DNA of 15,000 bases from Stramonita haemastoma (GCA_030674155.1 CM060324.1:55052031-55067030), one strand, 5' to 3'. Counted from the first letter of the stretch, positions 1 through 9,042 are shown. The notes: a model not told the origin generated them from the letters alone. Translations and numbers: made by a program.

Positions 1-310
1 CCTCAGGTCCACACGTTTTGTTGGTCAATGCCTTCTGACATTGATGGATGACAGCAGCTGTTTCAACGGTCACACAGCAAGTCATTAGAGCACGGGGGGG
101 GGGGGGGGGGGGGGGGGCACATGGAGAGAGGGTTTGACTTCTCAGAGTCTTGAAATCATCATTTCGAGTTTCTGCAACGCCTGGTAGATTATAAGTGGTG
201 ATTTCCTAGATCTGTCAGTGCCTTTACCACCTTACTGTGTGTATGCGTGCAGAAAATCAAATATGCGTGTTAAACATCCTGTGGTTTATGTCACCATTTA
301 GTGGGTGGCA
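1..310. repeat. Left copy of a duplicated ~310 bp segment (cut by window edge)
   Basis: This segment is repeated at 647-970. The first ~95 bases (up to the G run) differ from the second copy at only two clear substitutions (T/C at 33 and 45). From 120 onward the match is patchy but collinear: CACATGGAG, then TCTGTCAGTGCC at 211 against 891, then CAGAAAATCA. The offset grows from 646 to about 680, so the second copy has gained about 34 bp or the first has lost it. The left boundary cannot be seen because the window begins inside the copy. Confidence 0.85.
94..117 (+). repeat. G homopolymer, 24 nt
   Basis: This is an uninterrupted G run directly after the conserved core of the left duplicate. 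The second duplicate has an interrupted G run at the same place (741-759), so the tract predates the duplication and has changed length since. Confidence 0.9.
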
Positions 311-646
311 GAAATATGAACTTAACCAAAGCGCACCTGAAATTTCTCCTGCACATTGAATTGGTGAAGCATTTATGATTTATCATTAACTCTGCTATTT
401 TCTCTGTCTTTCAATACAAAACAACGCGACACGTACAAAAGTACAGACAAAATGCTGTAAAAAAAATAATCTAAAAATCTCCTATCCATCCCACCCTGAC
501 CACACTCTTTAACAAAACAAAAAAGAACCCACACCCCAAAAATCATTGAAAAGGCGAGCTAGCTGCACAAGAAAGACAACTGATGTTCTACGCACAAAAG
601 GTCAGTGATATTAGTTTACACCTGCCTACCCTCTTCCAAATACCAG
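311..646. other. Spacer between the two duplicate copies, no gene seen
   Basis: This is A/T-rich, low-complexity DNA with several A runs near 460-540. No reading frame, RNA-like fold or mobile element could be supported. It may be the remainder of a longer tandem unit, but only the right part of that unit is visible twice. Confidence 0.5.
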
Positions 647-970
647 CCTCAGGTCCACACGTTTTGTTGGTCAATGCCCTCTGACATTGACGGATGACAG
701 CAGCTGTTTCAACGGTCACACAGCAAGTCATTAGAGCACGGAGGGAGGGGGGGGGGGGGCACATGGAGGGAACGTTTGCCTTCAAAAGGTTGTGAAGTCA
801 TCAGTTCCAGTCTTCACGACGTGTGGTATAATACGAATAGAGATTGTTTACATTTTCTCCAAGATTTGCATTTTTTCGTTATGTCCTAGGTCTGTCAGTG
901 CCTTACCACCTTGATGCTAGTTTGTGCCCAGAAAATCAGTCTGTATGTTGAAATCCCTTGAAGTGGCTTA
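647..970. repeat. Right copy of the duplicated segment
   Basis: This is the second copy of the segment at 1-310. Bases 647-741 are nearly identical to 1-95, while 760-970 match only in blocks. On the - strand the conserved core lies in an open frame (785 down to 588) that reads with several cysteines (CC, QCQ, TCG). Two of the few differences between copies change a residue in that frame (His/Arg and Lys/Arg). The frame runs into a C-rich tract on its 5' side with no good splice acceptor beside it. An exon is therefore possible but unproven. Confidence 0.85.
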
Positions 971-2137
971 CAAAACAAAAATAATCCAAGCTTATCCAGT
1001 ACGCAGCGCAGCTTTACCTGTGTACTTAATTGTGTGTGAATCAAGTGTTTACTTATTATTTTTTCGGAGAAGGTGCAGTGTATGGGATATTCCACGGACT
1101 GTGAGATCTTTTTAACGGAAAACTATAACTATTTGCAATGTACCACATCAAAAAATGACAAAATATTGTTTTTCATCAAAGATATTGTTTTATGGTCCAA
1201 TATACGGTATCTAAAAAAAGGACGAAATACTATCTTTTACAAAAGATTGTTTTATGTTTAATGAAACACTTCCTCAAAAAACAACAACAACGCTTTATAC
1301 CACTGACGACCCAGAGTGTATGGAACCTTGACATGTAACAATAAAGAACAGCGCGCGTTATAAAAACAAAGTTCTACTACTGTATAGGTACAACATGTCA
1401 CTGCAGCTGCCGGCCAAGCTTAATGACCCTGTGTAACAGACAGCATGGAAGGCAGCGCTGCCAGTCATGCTGCACAATTCACCTGTGTGCAGTGTGACAA
1501 GCATCAAAAGATGACAAGATTTACAAAAAACTGCATACACACGGGGACTTGACGTAAAAAAGCACACGAGTGCTTATTTCATTATCCTCGATATAAAAGA
1601 ATAAATAAATAAAAATGAAGAGTTCGTGGGTAACTGACTACAATCCTGTTCCACTCACATAGCACTTAAACATCCCTCAGAATTCACCATGACACGGTGT
1701 AAGACTGAGAAAAAACCCCTCAGAACCACAATAAAAGTCGTTCCACTGAAGCACATCCTATCACTAGTTATCATCTTATTGCAAAACATGAAGAGTCTCA
1801 TAGAATCCTTGCGCTGATCCACCACAGAAGGGAGGGGCGGTCAAAGCATTCTTCACAACACCGCGATAAAAACCGGGTCAGCCCAGAGTCCACAAGCAGA
1901 AACTAATAAAAGACAATTGACCTGAACATGACTAGTTTGTCACAGAGCCCAGATATCGATAAATCACGTATTCTCCGTCGCGTATTTCAGACGATATATA
2001 TTCTTATGACAGACAGCAATAGTTGCTGTCTGTTCGGCGGAAGAAACAGGTTACAGAACCTAATAAAGGTCCCCTGCCTTTTTTTACTTTCTTTCCTTCA
2101 ATCCCAGCATGCACACAGGTGTCGTGTTTAGACACCA
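971..2137. other. A/T-rich interval, no gene recognised
   Basis: The reading frames here are short (under 80 codons) in all directions and show no recognisable domain. An AATAAA lies at 1340-1345 and a short perfect hairpin (AAGCAC/GTGCTT, 4 nt loop) at 1560-1575. Neither is attached to a supported transcript. No transposon ends or tandem arrays were noticed. Confidence 0.5.
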
Positions 2138-2272
2138 TCCCTGAGGGAAAATAAAAAAATGGGTAGGCACTGCACTTGTGGCGACGCGCTCTCCCGGGGA
2201 GAGCAGCCCGAATTTCAGGCAGAGAAATCTGTTGTGACATAAAGTGGTATTAAAAAATATATATATAAAAAT
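2138..2272 (+). mobile_element. 5'-truncated SINE, 3' end of a molluscan tRNA-derived family
   Basis: This piece contains the 3' portion of a SINE family that I recognise from molluscan sequences. In order it holds an A-rich stretch with AAAAAAATGGGT, a GCGACGCGC block, and a hairpin GCTCTCC-CGG-GGAGAGC at 2188-2204. CAGCCCGAATTTC follows, then AGAGAAATCTGTTGTGAC, and an A/T-rich tail containing TATATATATA. The tRNA-like head and middle body are absent, so the copy is 5' truncated or decayed upstream of about 2138. The missing parts are seen in another copy at 14046-14366 on the other strand. The family assignment rests on recalled consensus and the exact 5' limit is uncertain. Confidence 0.7.
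2188..2204 (+). other. Conserved hairpin in the SINE 3' end
   Basis: There are seven perfect base pairs (GCTCTCC with GGAGAGC) around a 3 nt loop. Because SINE 3' ends are normally recognised by a partner LINE reverse transcriptase, a stable hairpin here could serve that recognition. The role is inference. Confidence 0.55.
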
Positions 2273-2548
2273 CCCCACCCTTACCCCTCTCCTGCCCTCT
2301 AATATGTTGCAGACCTATGTCACAGTGTGATACCTCATGCCACTGAAACTTAGCATACCTGGTTCAGATTAGGCAGAGGTCAAAATACTTTTGATACATG
2401 CAGACGGTCGGTGCAGGTCCCTCAGTGCATGCACTTAAGTTGTGAGAACAGAAACAGTTACATTCTGCTGGCTGTTCAGTGTAAGGTGGAATTTCACAAT
2501 TTACAGCATCTTCATCCCATCACCACCCATAACCATATAATTATAGCT

Positions 2549-2568
2549 GTTGTGTGTATGTGTGTGTT

Positions 2569-2634
<66 letters not shown>

Positions 2635-2663
2635 GGTGTGTGTATGTGTGTGTGTGTGTGTGC
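2549..2663 (+). repeat. (GT)n microsatellite with interruptions
   Basis: This is a GT dinucleotide array with a long pure central stretch (about 2571-2632) and TGTATG, TTCATG and TTGGTG interruptions at the edges. It ends in TGCATGCGCGCC, an alternating purine/pyrimidine sequence. The Cys/Val and His/Thr frames across it are repeat translations. Confidence 0.95.
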
Positions 2664-3193
2664 ATGCGCGCCCTTTTACTCATTCATATTGCTGTCACAT
2701 CGGGTACTGCACATTCAATTAAATAAGTATGCACGCAATCTGCGAGCACATCTGTCAAATATATGCGTAGATGTATAGTCATAGCACAATAAGTGTGAAA
2801 AAAGTACAATAAGTGTGACAGAAAACAAAACGCCAGTTCTGGTAACAATCAAGTTGATTTCTACCCTTGCTTACACATGTTTGTACTGGAAAGACAAAAG
2901 CATATCAACAAATGGTAACTGCCAACAAGCGCAGATCCAAAAGCTGAACTATAATTATAAACATAAAAACAAAGGAGTGCGCCAACTTCTATTCCATAGC
3001 CTGTCCAAACAAAGCTAGTTGTTTAACCCAGAAAACACCTCAAAGTCGAAGAAAAGATAGAGTAGAATAGAACCATTACCCACATTGCCAGTGTTACTTG
3101 TATCCCCCATTTCAGCCCTCGCTATCCACAGACACTAATCACGGTCCAGACATGGGCTGGCAGATCAGATATATAGCCGGCCTGTGAGCTCAG
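2664..3193. other. Apparently unique interval, no gene recognised
   Basis: A 67-codon frame at 2815-3018 (+) has no recognisable domain. There is a local 14-15 bp repeat of ACAATAAGTGTGA around 2787-2819. Nothing else could be supported. Confidence 0.45.
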
Positions 3194-3665
3194 GAGAGGT
3201 GGGAAAGAAGGGCAGAAGGAAGAAGAGCAGAAGGAATAAAGGCAGAAGGAAGAAGAATAGAGAGCAAGGAAGAAGACGAGGAAGAAGAGAGAAGTAAGAA
3301 GAGCAGAAGGAAGAAGAACAGAAGGAAGAAGACAGAAGGAAGAGAACAGAAGGAAGAAGAGCAGAAGGAAGAAGAGCAGAAGGAAGAAGAGCAGAAGGAA
3401 GAGACAGAAGGAAGAAGAAAGAAGGAAGAAGAGAGAAGGAAGAAGAGCAGAAGGAAGAAGAACAGAAGGAAGAAGGCAGAAGGAAGAAGAACAGAAGGAA
3501 GAAGAACAGAAGGAAGAAGAGAACAGAAGGAAGAAGACAGAAGGAAAAAAGAGAGAAGAAGAGAGCAGAAGGAAGAAGAACGAGGAGAAGAAGAAGGAGA
3601 AGACAGAAGGAGAAGAAGGGCAGAAAGAAAGAACAGACTAAGGAAGATCAGTAGGAAGGAAGGAG
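3194..3665 (+). repeat. 470 bp polypurine minisatellite, ~15 bp unit
   Basis: This is an almost uninterrupted purine tract on the + strand. Its best unit is GCAGAAGGAAGAAGA (15 bp), most regular at 3345-3415 and again at 3440-3520, with shorter or longer variants between. Because 15 is divisible by three, the - strand shows a 165-codon frame repeating Phe-Cys-Ser-Ser-Ser. That frame is a product of the repeat and not a gene. C residues recur once per unit and T residues are rare. Confidence 0.9.
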
Positions 3666-3766
3666 ATACATCACCAGCCAGGTGCAAAAGGCTGTTGGCA
3701 GGCAGACTCGAGATCCCTATGTAATAATGTTCTTAGAGGTGTTCAGGGGCAATCAGAGGGAGGAGT

Positions 3767-3791
3767 GGGGGGGGGGGGGGGGGGGGGGGGG
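3767..3791 (+). repeat. G homopolymer, 25 nt
   Basis: This is an uninterrupted run of G preceded by a G-rich stretch (AGGGAGGAGT). The length in the assembly may be unreliable. Confidence 0.9.
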
Positions 3792-4034
3792 TTAAAACTA
3801 AACCATTCACGTCCCATCAATCACAGCGTTACTTTTGACTTGTCTATGGTTTGGGGATTATGCCAGTTCAAGATCTGTGGTCACGTCCTGCTTTTTATCT
3901 GTTTTGTTCGGGCTCCTTACGCTTTGGGTCTCCTTTGCGTTGTGTGTTACCATTTTAGATACTATTGTCGTTTTGTTTAAAATTCTGCAAACGCCAGCAG
4001 AGTAAACATAATTTATGATCTACAGTGGGTACAT
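3792..4034. other. Short spacer, no gene recognised
   Basis: This is T-rich DNA between the G run and the (GA)n block. It contains only short frames without recognisable features. Confidence 0.5.
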
Positions 4035-4050
4035 AGAGAGAGAGACGGGG

Positions 4051-4118
<68 letters not shown>

Positions 4119-4144
4119 AGAGACGAGAGGACAGAGACAGAGAG

Positions 4145-4209
<65 letters not shown>
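4035..4209 (+). repeat. Compound (GA)n then (GACA)n microsatellite
   Basis: Imperfect (GA)n fills 4035-4164, with GACGGG, GGAGAG and GACGAGAGGACA interruptions. A (GACA)n tetranucleotide block follows at about 4165-4209. The change of motif by a single base step (GAGA to GACA) suggests the tetranucleotide arose inside the GA tract. The Arg/Glu-rich + frame and Ser/Leu-rich - frame are repeat translations. Confidence 0.95.
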
Positions 4210-4322
4210 AGACGGACAGTGAGACAAAGAACAATGTATAGCACAAGAGACAGAGAGATAGATCTAGATACAAACAAAGAGGGAAATCCAAGTGTGGGTG
4301 GTAGAAAGGCAACCGACCCCCC

Positions 4323-4354
4323 AAAAAAACAACAACAACAACAACAACAAAAAA
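4323..4354 (+). repeat. A run followed by (CAA)n
   Basis: AAAAAAA is followed by seven or eight CAA units and a further A run. It is a short trinucleotide microsatellite about 25 bp upstream of the (CA)n array. Confidence 0.85.
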
Positions 4355-4376
4355 CGTCAATACAAACCAATAGACA

Positions 4377-4567
<191 letters not shown>

Positions 4568-4591
4568 GAGTCAAAGAGGCCCACTCTTGCA

Positions 4592-4607
4592 CCCCCCCCC
4601 CCCCCCC
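4592..4607 (+). repeat. C homopolymer, 16 nt
   Basis: This is an uninterrupted run of C shortly downstream of the CA array. On the complementary strand it is a G run. Confidence 0.9.
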
Positions 4608-4970
4608 ACCCTACTAGTTAATATTACAGCCCCACACCGACTAACAGCCCGACAGTTCCTGTAATCAGAGGGTAGCGGGGCTCACTACACAGCTGGATGC
4701 TGAGAGATCAAATATCACATGACTGACCTCCACCCCAGATGGGGCGGAACACTCACCCGGGTACCTACCAGGAGGGTATACAGTAGGTGTAGGCCTATGG
4801 GTAAATCATGGACTAACATAGCAGGGGAAGGGGCGGCAGCAGTACAGGGTGGATGAAAGGCACGGAGGGACAGGTGGGCTGGGTAGCGAGGTAAACCCTG
4901 GGTAGGTGAGTGAGGGGGGCAGGGGGGGGGGGGTAACAGGGACACAGACTTGACAAAAGGAGAGGCAAAA
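4608..4970. other. G-rich interval, no gene recognised
   Basis: This is mixed-composition DNA becoming purine- and G-rich after 4800, with a 12 nt G run at 4922-4933. A CACCCGGGTACCTACCAGG stretch near 4754 resembles the GGGTACCTGCC motif in the SINE body at 14548. The resemblance is too short to call a copy. Long - strand frames here are continuations of the Ser/Leu repeat frames. Confidence 0.45.
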
Positions 4971-4971
4971 T

Positions 4972-5125
<154 letters not shown>

Positions 5126-6305
5126 GTGAGAGAAGATACACATAGAGGGAAGGGAGTAGTAGGTGGTGATGAGGGTCAAAGGAAAGAGCAGGGAGGGGGG
5201 GGTGGGAAGGGGATAGAGTGGCGGCGGACTTCAGGGTGGGATTTAGGGGGGATCTGACACTGAGAAATGGAGGGGCCACATCAGCTGATAAAGCACGATT
5301 TCAGAAAAAAAAATTATGTGCAGGGGAAACCCTCCCTCCCTCTCTCTCCTGCCCTGTTTGAGTCCCCCCCTGTGTTATTAAGGATTTACAGGGAACTGGA
5401 GAAGTAAACCGGTAGGGTCAGAACGACAAAGACCTGTCACACAAAGGCGGCCGTGCTTAGTTTGATTTTTTTTTCTTGCCTATGCACTCTTTATCTCTGC
5501 GAATAATTCTTTGATCTTTGCTGACAGAAGGTTGAGTATTAGCTAAAAGAAAGGTTCTTCTAAAAATTTATTTAGAAAGAAAAATGTATGACATAACAAA
5601 ATTCGTGACTTCTGCTAGAATGCAGACAGCCAGCCTGCCAGCAAAGCCAGCCAGCCAGCCAGACAGATTGACTTTGCGTATGTACAGAGATTTCCTTTTT
5701 AAATTATTACGCGTGATCCATGTACATGTAGCAGTGCAGCTTCTTTGACACATCTTCTTTCAATTGTTATAGGTCAGGAGCACGTCGTCCCTATTACTGA
5801 AGACACAGTCTCTGTCATCTGTTTACTTTCATGTTGGTCTCTTCGACCTTTTCTTTTAACCGTACCATCTATTTTATCGCTCTAAAACAGCCAAGGGCTA
5901 CATTAGAAGAACACACAATTTGCAGATAAAACAAACGCATTTTTTTTGAAAAGATGAAACAGAACCTAGCAGTCAGTATCAACTTCTGTTGTTGATGTTG
6001 TGCGTTCCCAGCTTAACAATCCGAGGGTCACCCATATTGTGCATTCTGACTCACTCATCCCACCTGGGAATCACTGTAGATTGAAATTGTTACACTGAAT
6101 GAGAAGTTTGCATGTATGACTGTTTTCAAGTACCTCGTCATGTAGGCAGCCATACTCTAACTTCAGAGGTAAATCAACTATTAACGACAGTAAAATAGGC
6201 GGCTGAATAAGCATAAACAGTAAAGCGCGATCAGCTTTTCTTCTGAGATGACAAAGCTAAAGTGTTCCATTCACCCGTTCTACTTCTGACAATATAATAG
6301 TGAGT
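5126..6305. other. Apparently single-copy DNA, no gene recognised
   Basis: Composition is ordinary and the simple-repeat density falls sharply compared with the left third. A short (CAGC/CAGCCAGC) patch lies at about 5628-5666. Frames are under 65 codons and unrecognised. Confidence 0.5.
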
Positions 6306-6548
6306 CTATTCTGCTTCGATCATTCTCCTAGTCAGAAATATCTGAATCTTGCTGCTTAATGACTGTAAGTTAATGGGAACACCTGCATCTTTCTCTATCA
6401 CGCAAACCATATCATTTGATGGAATGTATGCAATGGCAGACAATGGGGTCAGAATATCAGAATTCTTGTGAACTGATAAGGAGCAAAGGTACAAAATGGC
6501 AAGGAACAATGTTCCCCCCCCCAAAAAAAAAAAAGACTTCATTCCCAT
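6306..6548 (-). CDS. Weak exon-like open frame, function unknown
   Basis: This is an 80-codon frame from a start in good context (ACTAAGATGG) to TAG. The first ~20 residues cross a T/G homopolymer and read as a hydrophobic FFFLGGG stretch, so they are probably not coding. From about residue 30 the sequence is compositionally balanced (PLSAIAYIPSND, VIEKDAGVPINL), with a purine-first codon bias such as real exons show. A possible splice acceptor (CTCCTTATCAG) lies near the change in character. No family is recognised and no matching donor, partner exon or poly(A) signal was found. It could be a terminal exon, a decayed transposon fragment or chance. Confidence 0.18.
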   Translation of the reverse strand: MGMKSFFFLGGGTLFLAILYLCSLSVHKNSDILTPLSAIAYIPSNDMVCVIEKDAGVPINLQSLSSKIQIFLTRRMIEAE

Positions 6549-6739
6549 CTTAGTGATGATGTCTTTATTTTCTACAACTAACTCTCGAGTTTCATATCAT
6601 AAACCAAGACTAGCCTGAAGTCTATTATCCAACACTTCAGAAACTGAAATCTAGCACCAAACTGGGTTACAAGAATCTAGCTGGCTCTTCTTTGCAGTCC
6701 TCAGACTGTCGTTACATTTGGCAAATGGATCAAATTCAT

Positions 6740-6895
6740 CTTTAAAAAAAAAAAGAAAAAAAGAGGGGAAAATCCCTTCTAGCTTAATGGTGGGCAAAAA
6801 TGGTCGCATACACAATAGTCTCACGACTGATGATCTCACGACCGGATCGTCAAAGTGCGAGCGCAATGTTCTAACCACTTGGCTGTCCGCGCGCG
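6740..6895 (-). mobile_element. tRNA-headed SINE fragment
   Basis: Read on the - strand, the segment starts GCGGACAGCCAAGTGGTTAG. This fits a tRNA-derived pol III A box (CAGCCAAGTGGTTAGAAC at 6868-6885) followed by an anticodon-arm-like GCGCTCGCACT. The expected B box position holds GGTCGTGAGATCATC (6829-6843), which only partly fits GGTTCGANTCC. A short body follows and a T-rich run (6740-6763) lies at its 3' end, as expected for pol III termination. The tRNA part cannot fold into a full cloverleaf, so it is a SINE head and not a tRNA gene. Its 5' end touches the (GT)n array at 6896. The 3' limit is uncertain. Confidence 0.5.
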
Positions 6896-6898
6896 GTG

Positions 6899-6984
<86 letters not shown>

Positions 6985-7017
6985 GTGTGTGTGTGGTGTT
7001 GCGTGCGTGTGGTGTGT

Positions 7018-7051
<34 letters not shown>

Positions 7052-7087
7052 TGTGTGTGTGGTGGTGCGTGTGGTGCGTGCGTGCGT
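6896..7087 (+). repeat. (GT)n microsatellite, ~190 bp
   Basis: A pure GT tract occupies about 6899-6979. Interrupted GT with GCGT, GGTGTT and GGTGGTGCGT variants follows up to 7087. Overlapping Cys/Val frames on + and His/Thr frames on - are repeat translations. Confidence 0.95.
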
Positions 7088-7541
7088 GAGGAGATCTGCA
7101 ACTTAACAGTAATGCAAAAACAATCTTTTAATTAGAACGCGACGAAAAAGATTTTGTTGAAATAGTATTCGCATTATGGATTGCATCACACACAACAACG
7201 TACGTTTTGTGTTTATGCATACAGGCACTCTTTTTTTCTCCTCTCTTAAAATCTGACAGTATAAAAGCAAAGAGAAGAGAAGGCCACGTCCTCAGAATCG
7301 CCATCTCCACTCCTAAGATAAACAGTCACAACTCGGGGGGGAAAATACCCTCAAACAGTCACAACAACTCGGGCCACCAAGTTGACTGACCTTTCCCACA
7401 TTATCGCCGTCAGGACCAGAAACAGCTGCCAATTATCACAACTCCTTACGACTATCACAGCTCAATGTGCTTGCTGTGCAATCATTCCCTTCTGGCCAAA
7501 CGTCTGGTGTGAGGTTGTGACCTGGCTTCACCCCGCACCTG
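7088..7541. other. Apparently unique interval, no gene recognised
   Basis: Two near-identical short blocks (AAACAGTCACAACTCGGG and AAACAGTCACAACAACTCGGG) occur at 7320-7337 and 7353-7373, which is a small local duplication. No frame with recognisable content was found. Confidence 0.45.
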
Positions 7542-7561
7542 CCCCCCCCCCCCCCCCCCCC
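7542..7561 (+). repeat. C homopolymer, 20 nt
   Basis: This is an uninterrupted run of C lying just upstream of dispersed repeat copy 1. The equivalent place in copy 2 is also C-rich (about 9190-9208). Confidence 0.9.
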
Positions 7562-7593
7562 ATCAGCGCACATTGCTTTCAGGGTGATCAGCC

Positions 7594-7735
7594 AGCGCCG
7601 CTGAGGTGGTCCTGATTACCAATGGTTCAGATATCCCTCCTTCCCTCTTCTCTTCCTCCATGGAGGACTGGCCAACGGTTATTTACTGCAGCTGACAACT
7701 TGACTGCTATTTGCTGAAGCCAACCTGGGCACAAG
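7594..7735 (+). repeat. Unnamed dispersed repeat, copy 1
   Basis: This copy shares ordered blocks with the segment at 9211-9350: GGTGGTCCTGATTA (7605 against 9220), a pyrimidine-rich CCCTTC/TTCCTCC part, CTGGCCAAC against CTGCCAAC, then TATTTACTGYRGCTGACAAC (7680 against 9283). A shorter match occurs at 13186-13250. All three copies are on the same strand. No coding capacity or pol III boxes were recognised. It could be a fragment of a SINE or LINE body. Confidence 0.65.
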
Positions 7736-8496
7736 CCAAGTAAAAAAAAAAAGTCTAGGTCCATTCTGACCATCTCCTTTTTCTTTTTCCCCTGTGTTCC
7801 TGAGAGTTCTGTTTCACCCCCTGCATTGTCATTGTGGCTTTGGGTTCGTCCGAGGGCCATCAGTCATAGACAATTACTTCACCGAGTCTTTGAGGGGGGG
7901 AGGGGCGGGGGTGTTCGGGTTTTGTTTTTTTTTTTTGCACATTCCCCACTCTCTACGGCGCGCACGTGCGCGTATACGCATTACCATGATATAGTCACGT
8001 CATCATGATCCCTCAGCCATCAAGTCTGATTCCGCGCCTAACTTTCACCTCTTCATATTTTTTTTATCCCAGAATCCTCACACTGTTGCCATCCTTCTCC
8101 ACCACAACATCATTATTCTCCTCTTCCTCCTCCCCCTCTTCCTCATCATAATGTTCTTGTTCTTGTCCTATCTGCCAAACAAAAGCAGTCTAGGGCTGCT
8201 GGCATCTTCATTCCTTTTGAAGCATTTCAGTCTTTCCTAATTCCTAAGGCCTCAGTTTAATGGAAAATGGATGATACAATCTGAAATAGACATCGATGAA
8301 AGAATGTCAGCTTTCATGCATCGTCTATGCAGGTATGTGCATGTACATATATAAAAAGGCACGCACAAATCTACGTGTACAACTAAAAGTTATCTTGTTC
8401 ATCCAAATCCACGGCATCAACGTACGTCATGGACAACCCGCTCACGCCTTCACCTATTTAACCAGTCTGTAGTAGGCACACTGCAGTCACAGTTTC
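7736..8496. other. Interval without recognisable gene
   Basis: It contains a T run near 7921-7936, the alternating palindromic block at 7959-7980 (listed separately), and a pyrimidine-rich stretch at about 8090-8165. A TATATAAAAAGGC motif sits near 8347. Frames are at most 77 codons and unrecognised. Confidence 0.45.
7959..7980. other. Strictly alternating pyrimidine/purine block with nested palindromes
   Basis: All 22 bases alternate pyrimidine and purine. The block contains the perfect 14 bp palindrome CGCGCACGTGCGCG (7959-7972), centred on an E-box core CACGTG, and an overlapping 10 bp palindrome GCGTATACGC (7970-7979). Such sequence favours Z-DNA. An E-box function is possible but there is no neighbouring gene to support it. 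Confidence 0.6.
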
Positions 8497-8499
8497 AGA

Positions 8500-8855
8500 T
8501 GATGATAAACCTACAGGTACAACCAACGGCACATAGTACGCGTACTACAGAAACAAACAGTTCAGATAGTATAATTATACGTGTTGCAGAACACTTGCAC
8601 AAAGTATGCACACTGCAGAAACAAATAACTGCAGATAATATGCGTATTGCAGAAACAGACAACTCATATAAGATGGGCATAGCAGAAACAATTATAGACA
8701 CATTTAGTATGCAAGCTGCAGAAACAAACAACTGCAGATGATAATGTGTATGGCAGAAACATTGTAAAATAGTATGGTCATGCAGAAACAAACAACCGTA
8801 GCTACTATGAACAGTACAGAAACTACCAAGGGCAGATCATCAGAACTGGTAATCA
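8500..8855 (+). repeat. Degenerate ~34 bp tandem repeat, nine units
   Basis: The core CAGAAAC (one unit reads CAGAACA) recurs at 8548, 8587, 8616, 8650, 8683, 8719, 8754, 8783 and 8817, giving spacings of 39, 29, 34, 33, 36, 35, 29 and 34 bp. The best unit includes GCAGAAACAAACAACTGCAG preceded by TATGCRTACT, with two CTGCAG palindromes per unit. Units are diverged and vary in length, so this is an old array. Because unit length is mixed, the open frames on both strands (80 and 98 codons) are not evidence of coding. Confidence 0.8.
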
Positions 8856-8883
8856 TCAAAACCAGATGTCTCCAGGCAATCAG

Positions 8884-8886
<3 letters not shown>

Positions 8887-8978
<92 letters not shown>

Positions 8979-8986
8979 GTGTGTGA
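8887..8986 (+). repeat. (GT)n microsatellite
   Basis: Two pure GT tracts are separated by a single TTG slip at about 8931, and a second TTG lies near the right end. It begins directly after the degenerate 34 bp array. Confidence 0.95.
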
Positions 8987-9011
8987 TATCTTCAGTTTAA
9001 TGTCTATTCAC

Positions 9012-9042
<31 letters not shown>

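Noticed and set aside
1340..1345. AATAAA poly(A) signal.
   Set aside because: No supported transcript ends here and the motif is common in A/T-rich sequence.
3190..3687. 165-codon - strand frame rich in Ser, Leu, Phe and Cys.
   Set aside because: It is created by the 15 bp polypurine unit, whose length is a multiple of three. There is no start context, signal or non-repeat domain.
4735..4800. Possible extra SINE fragment with CACCCGGGTACC.
   Set aside because: Only about 15 bp resemble the SINE body motif near 14548. No head or tail is seen on either strand.
8345..8360. TATATAAAAAGGC, a strong TATA-box match.
   Set aside because: No initiator, first exon or reading frame was found downstream. 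A/T-rich DNA of this length gives such matches by chance.
8500..8855. CRISPR-like array.
   Set aside because: The ~34 bp units are tandem and diverged without unique spacers, and the window is eukaryotic. The 20 bp minisatellite at 13242-13530 was rejected for the same reason.
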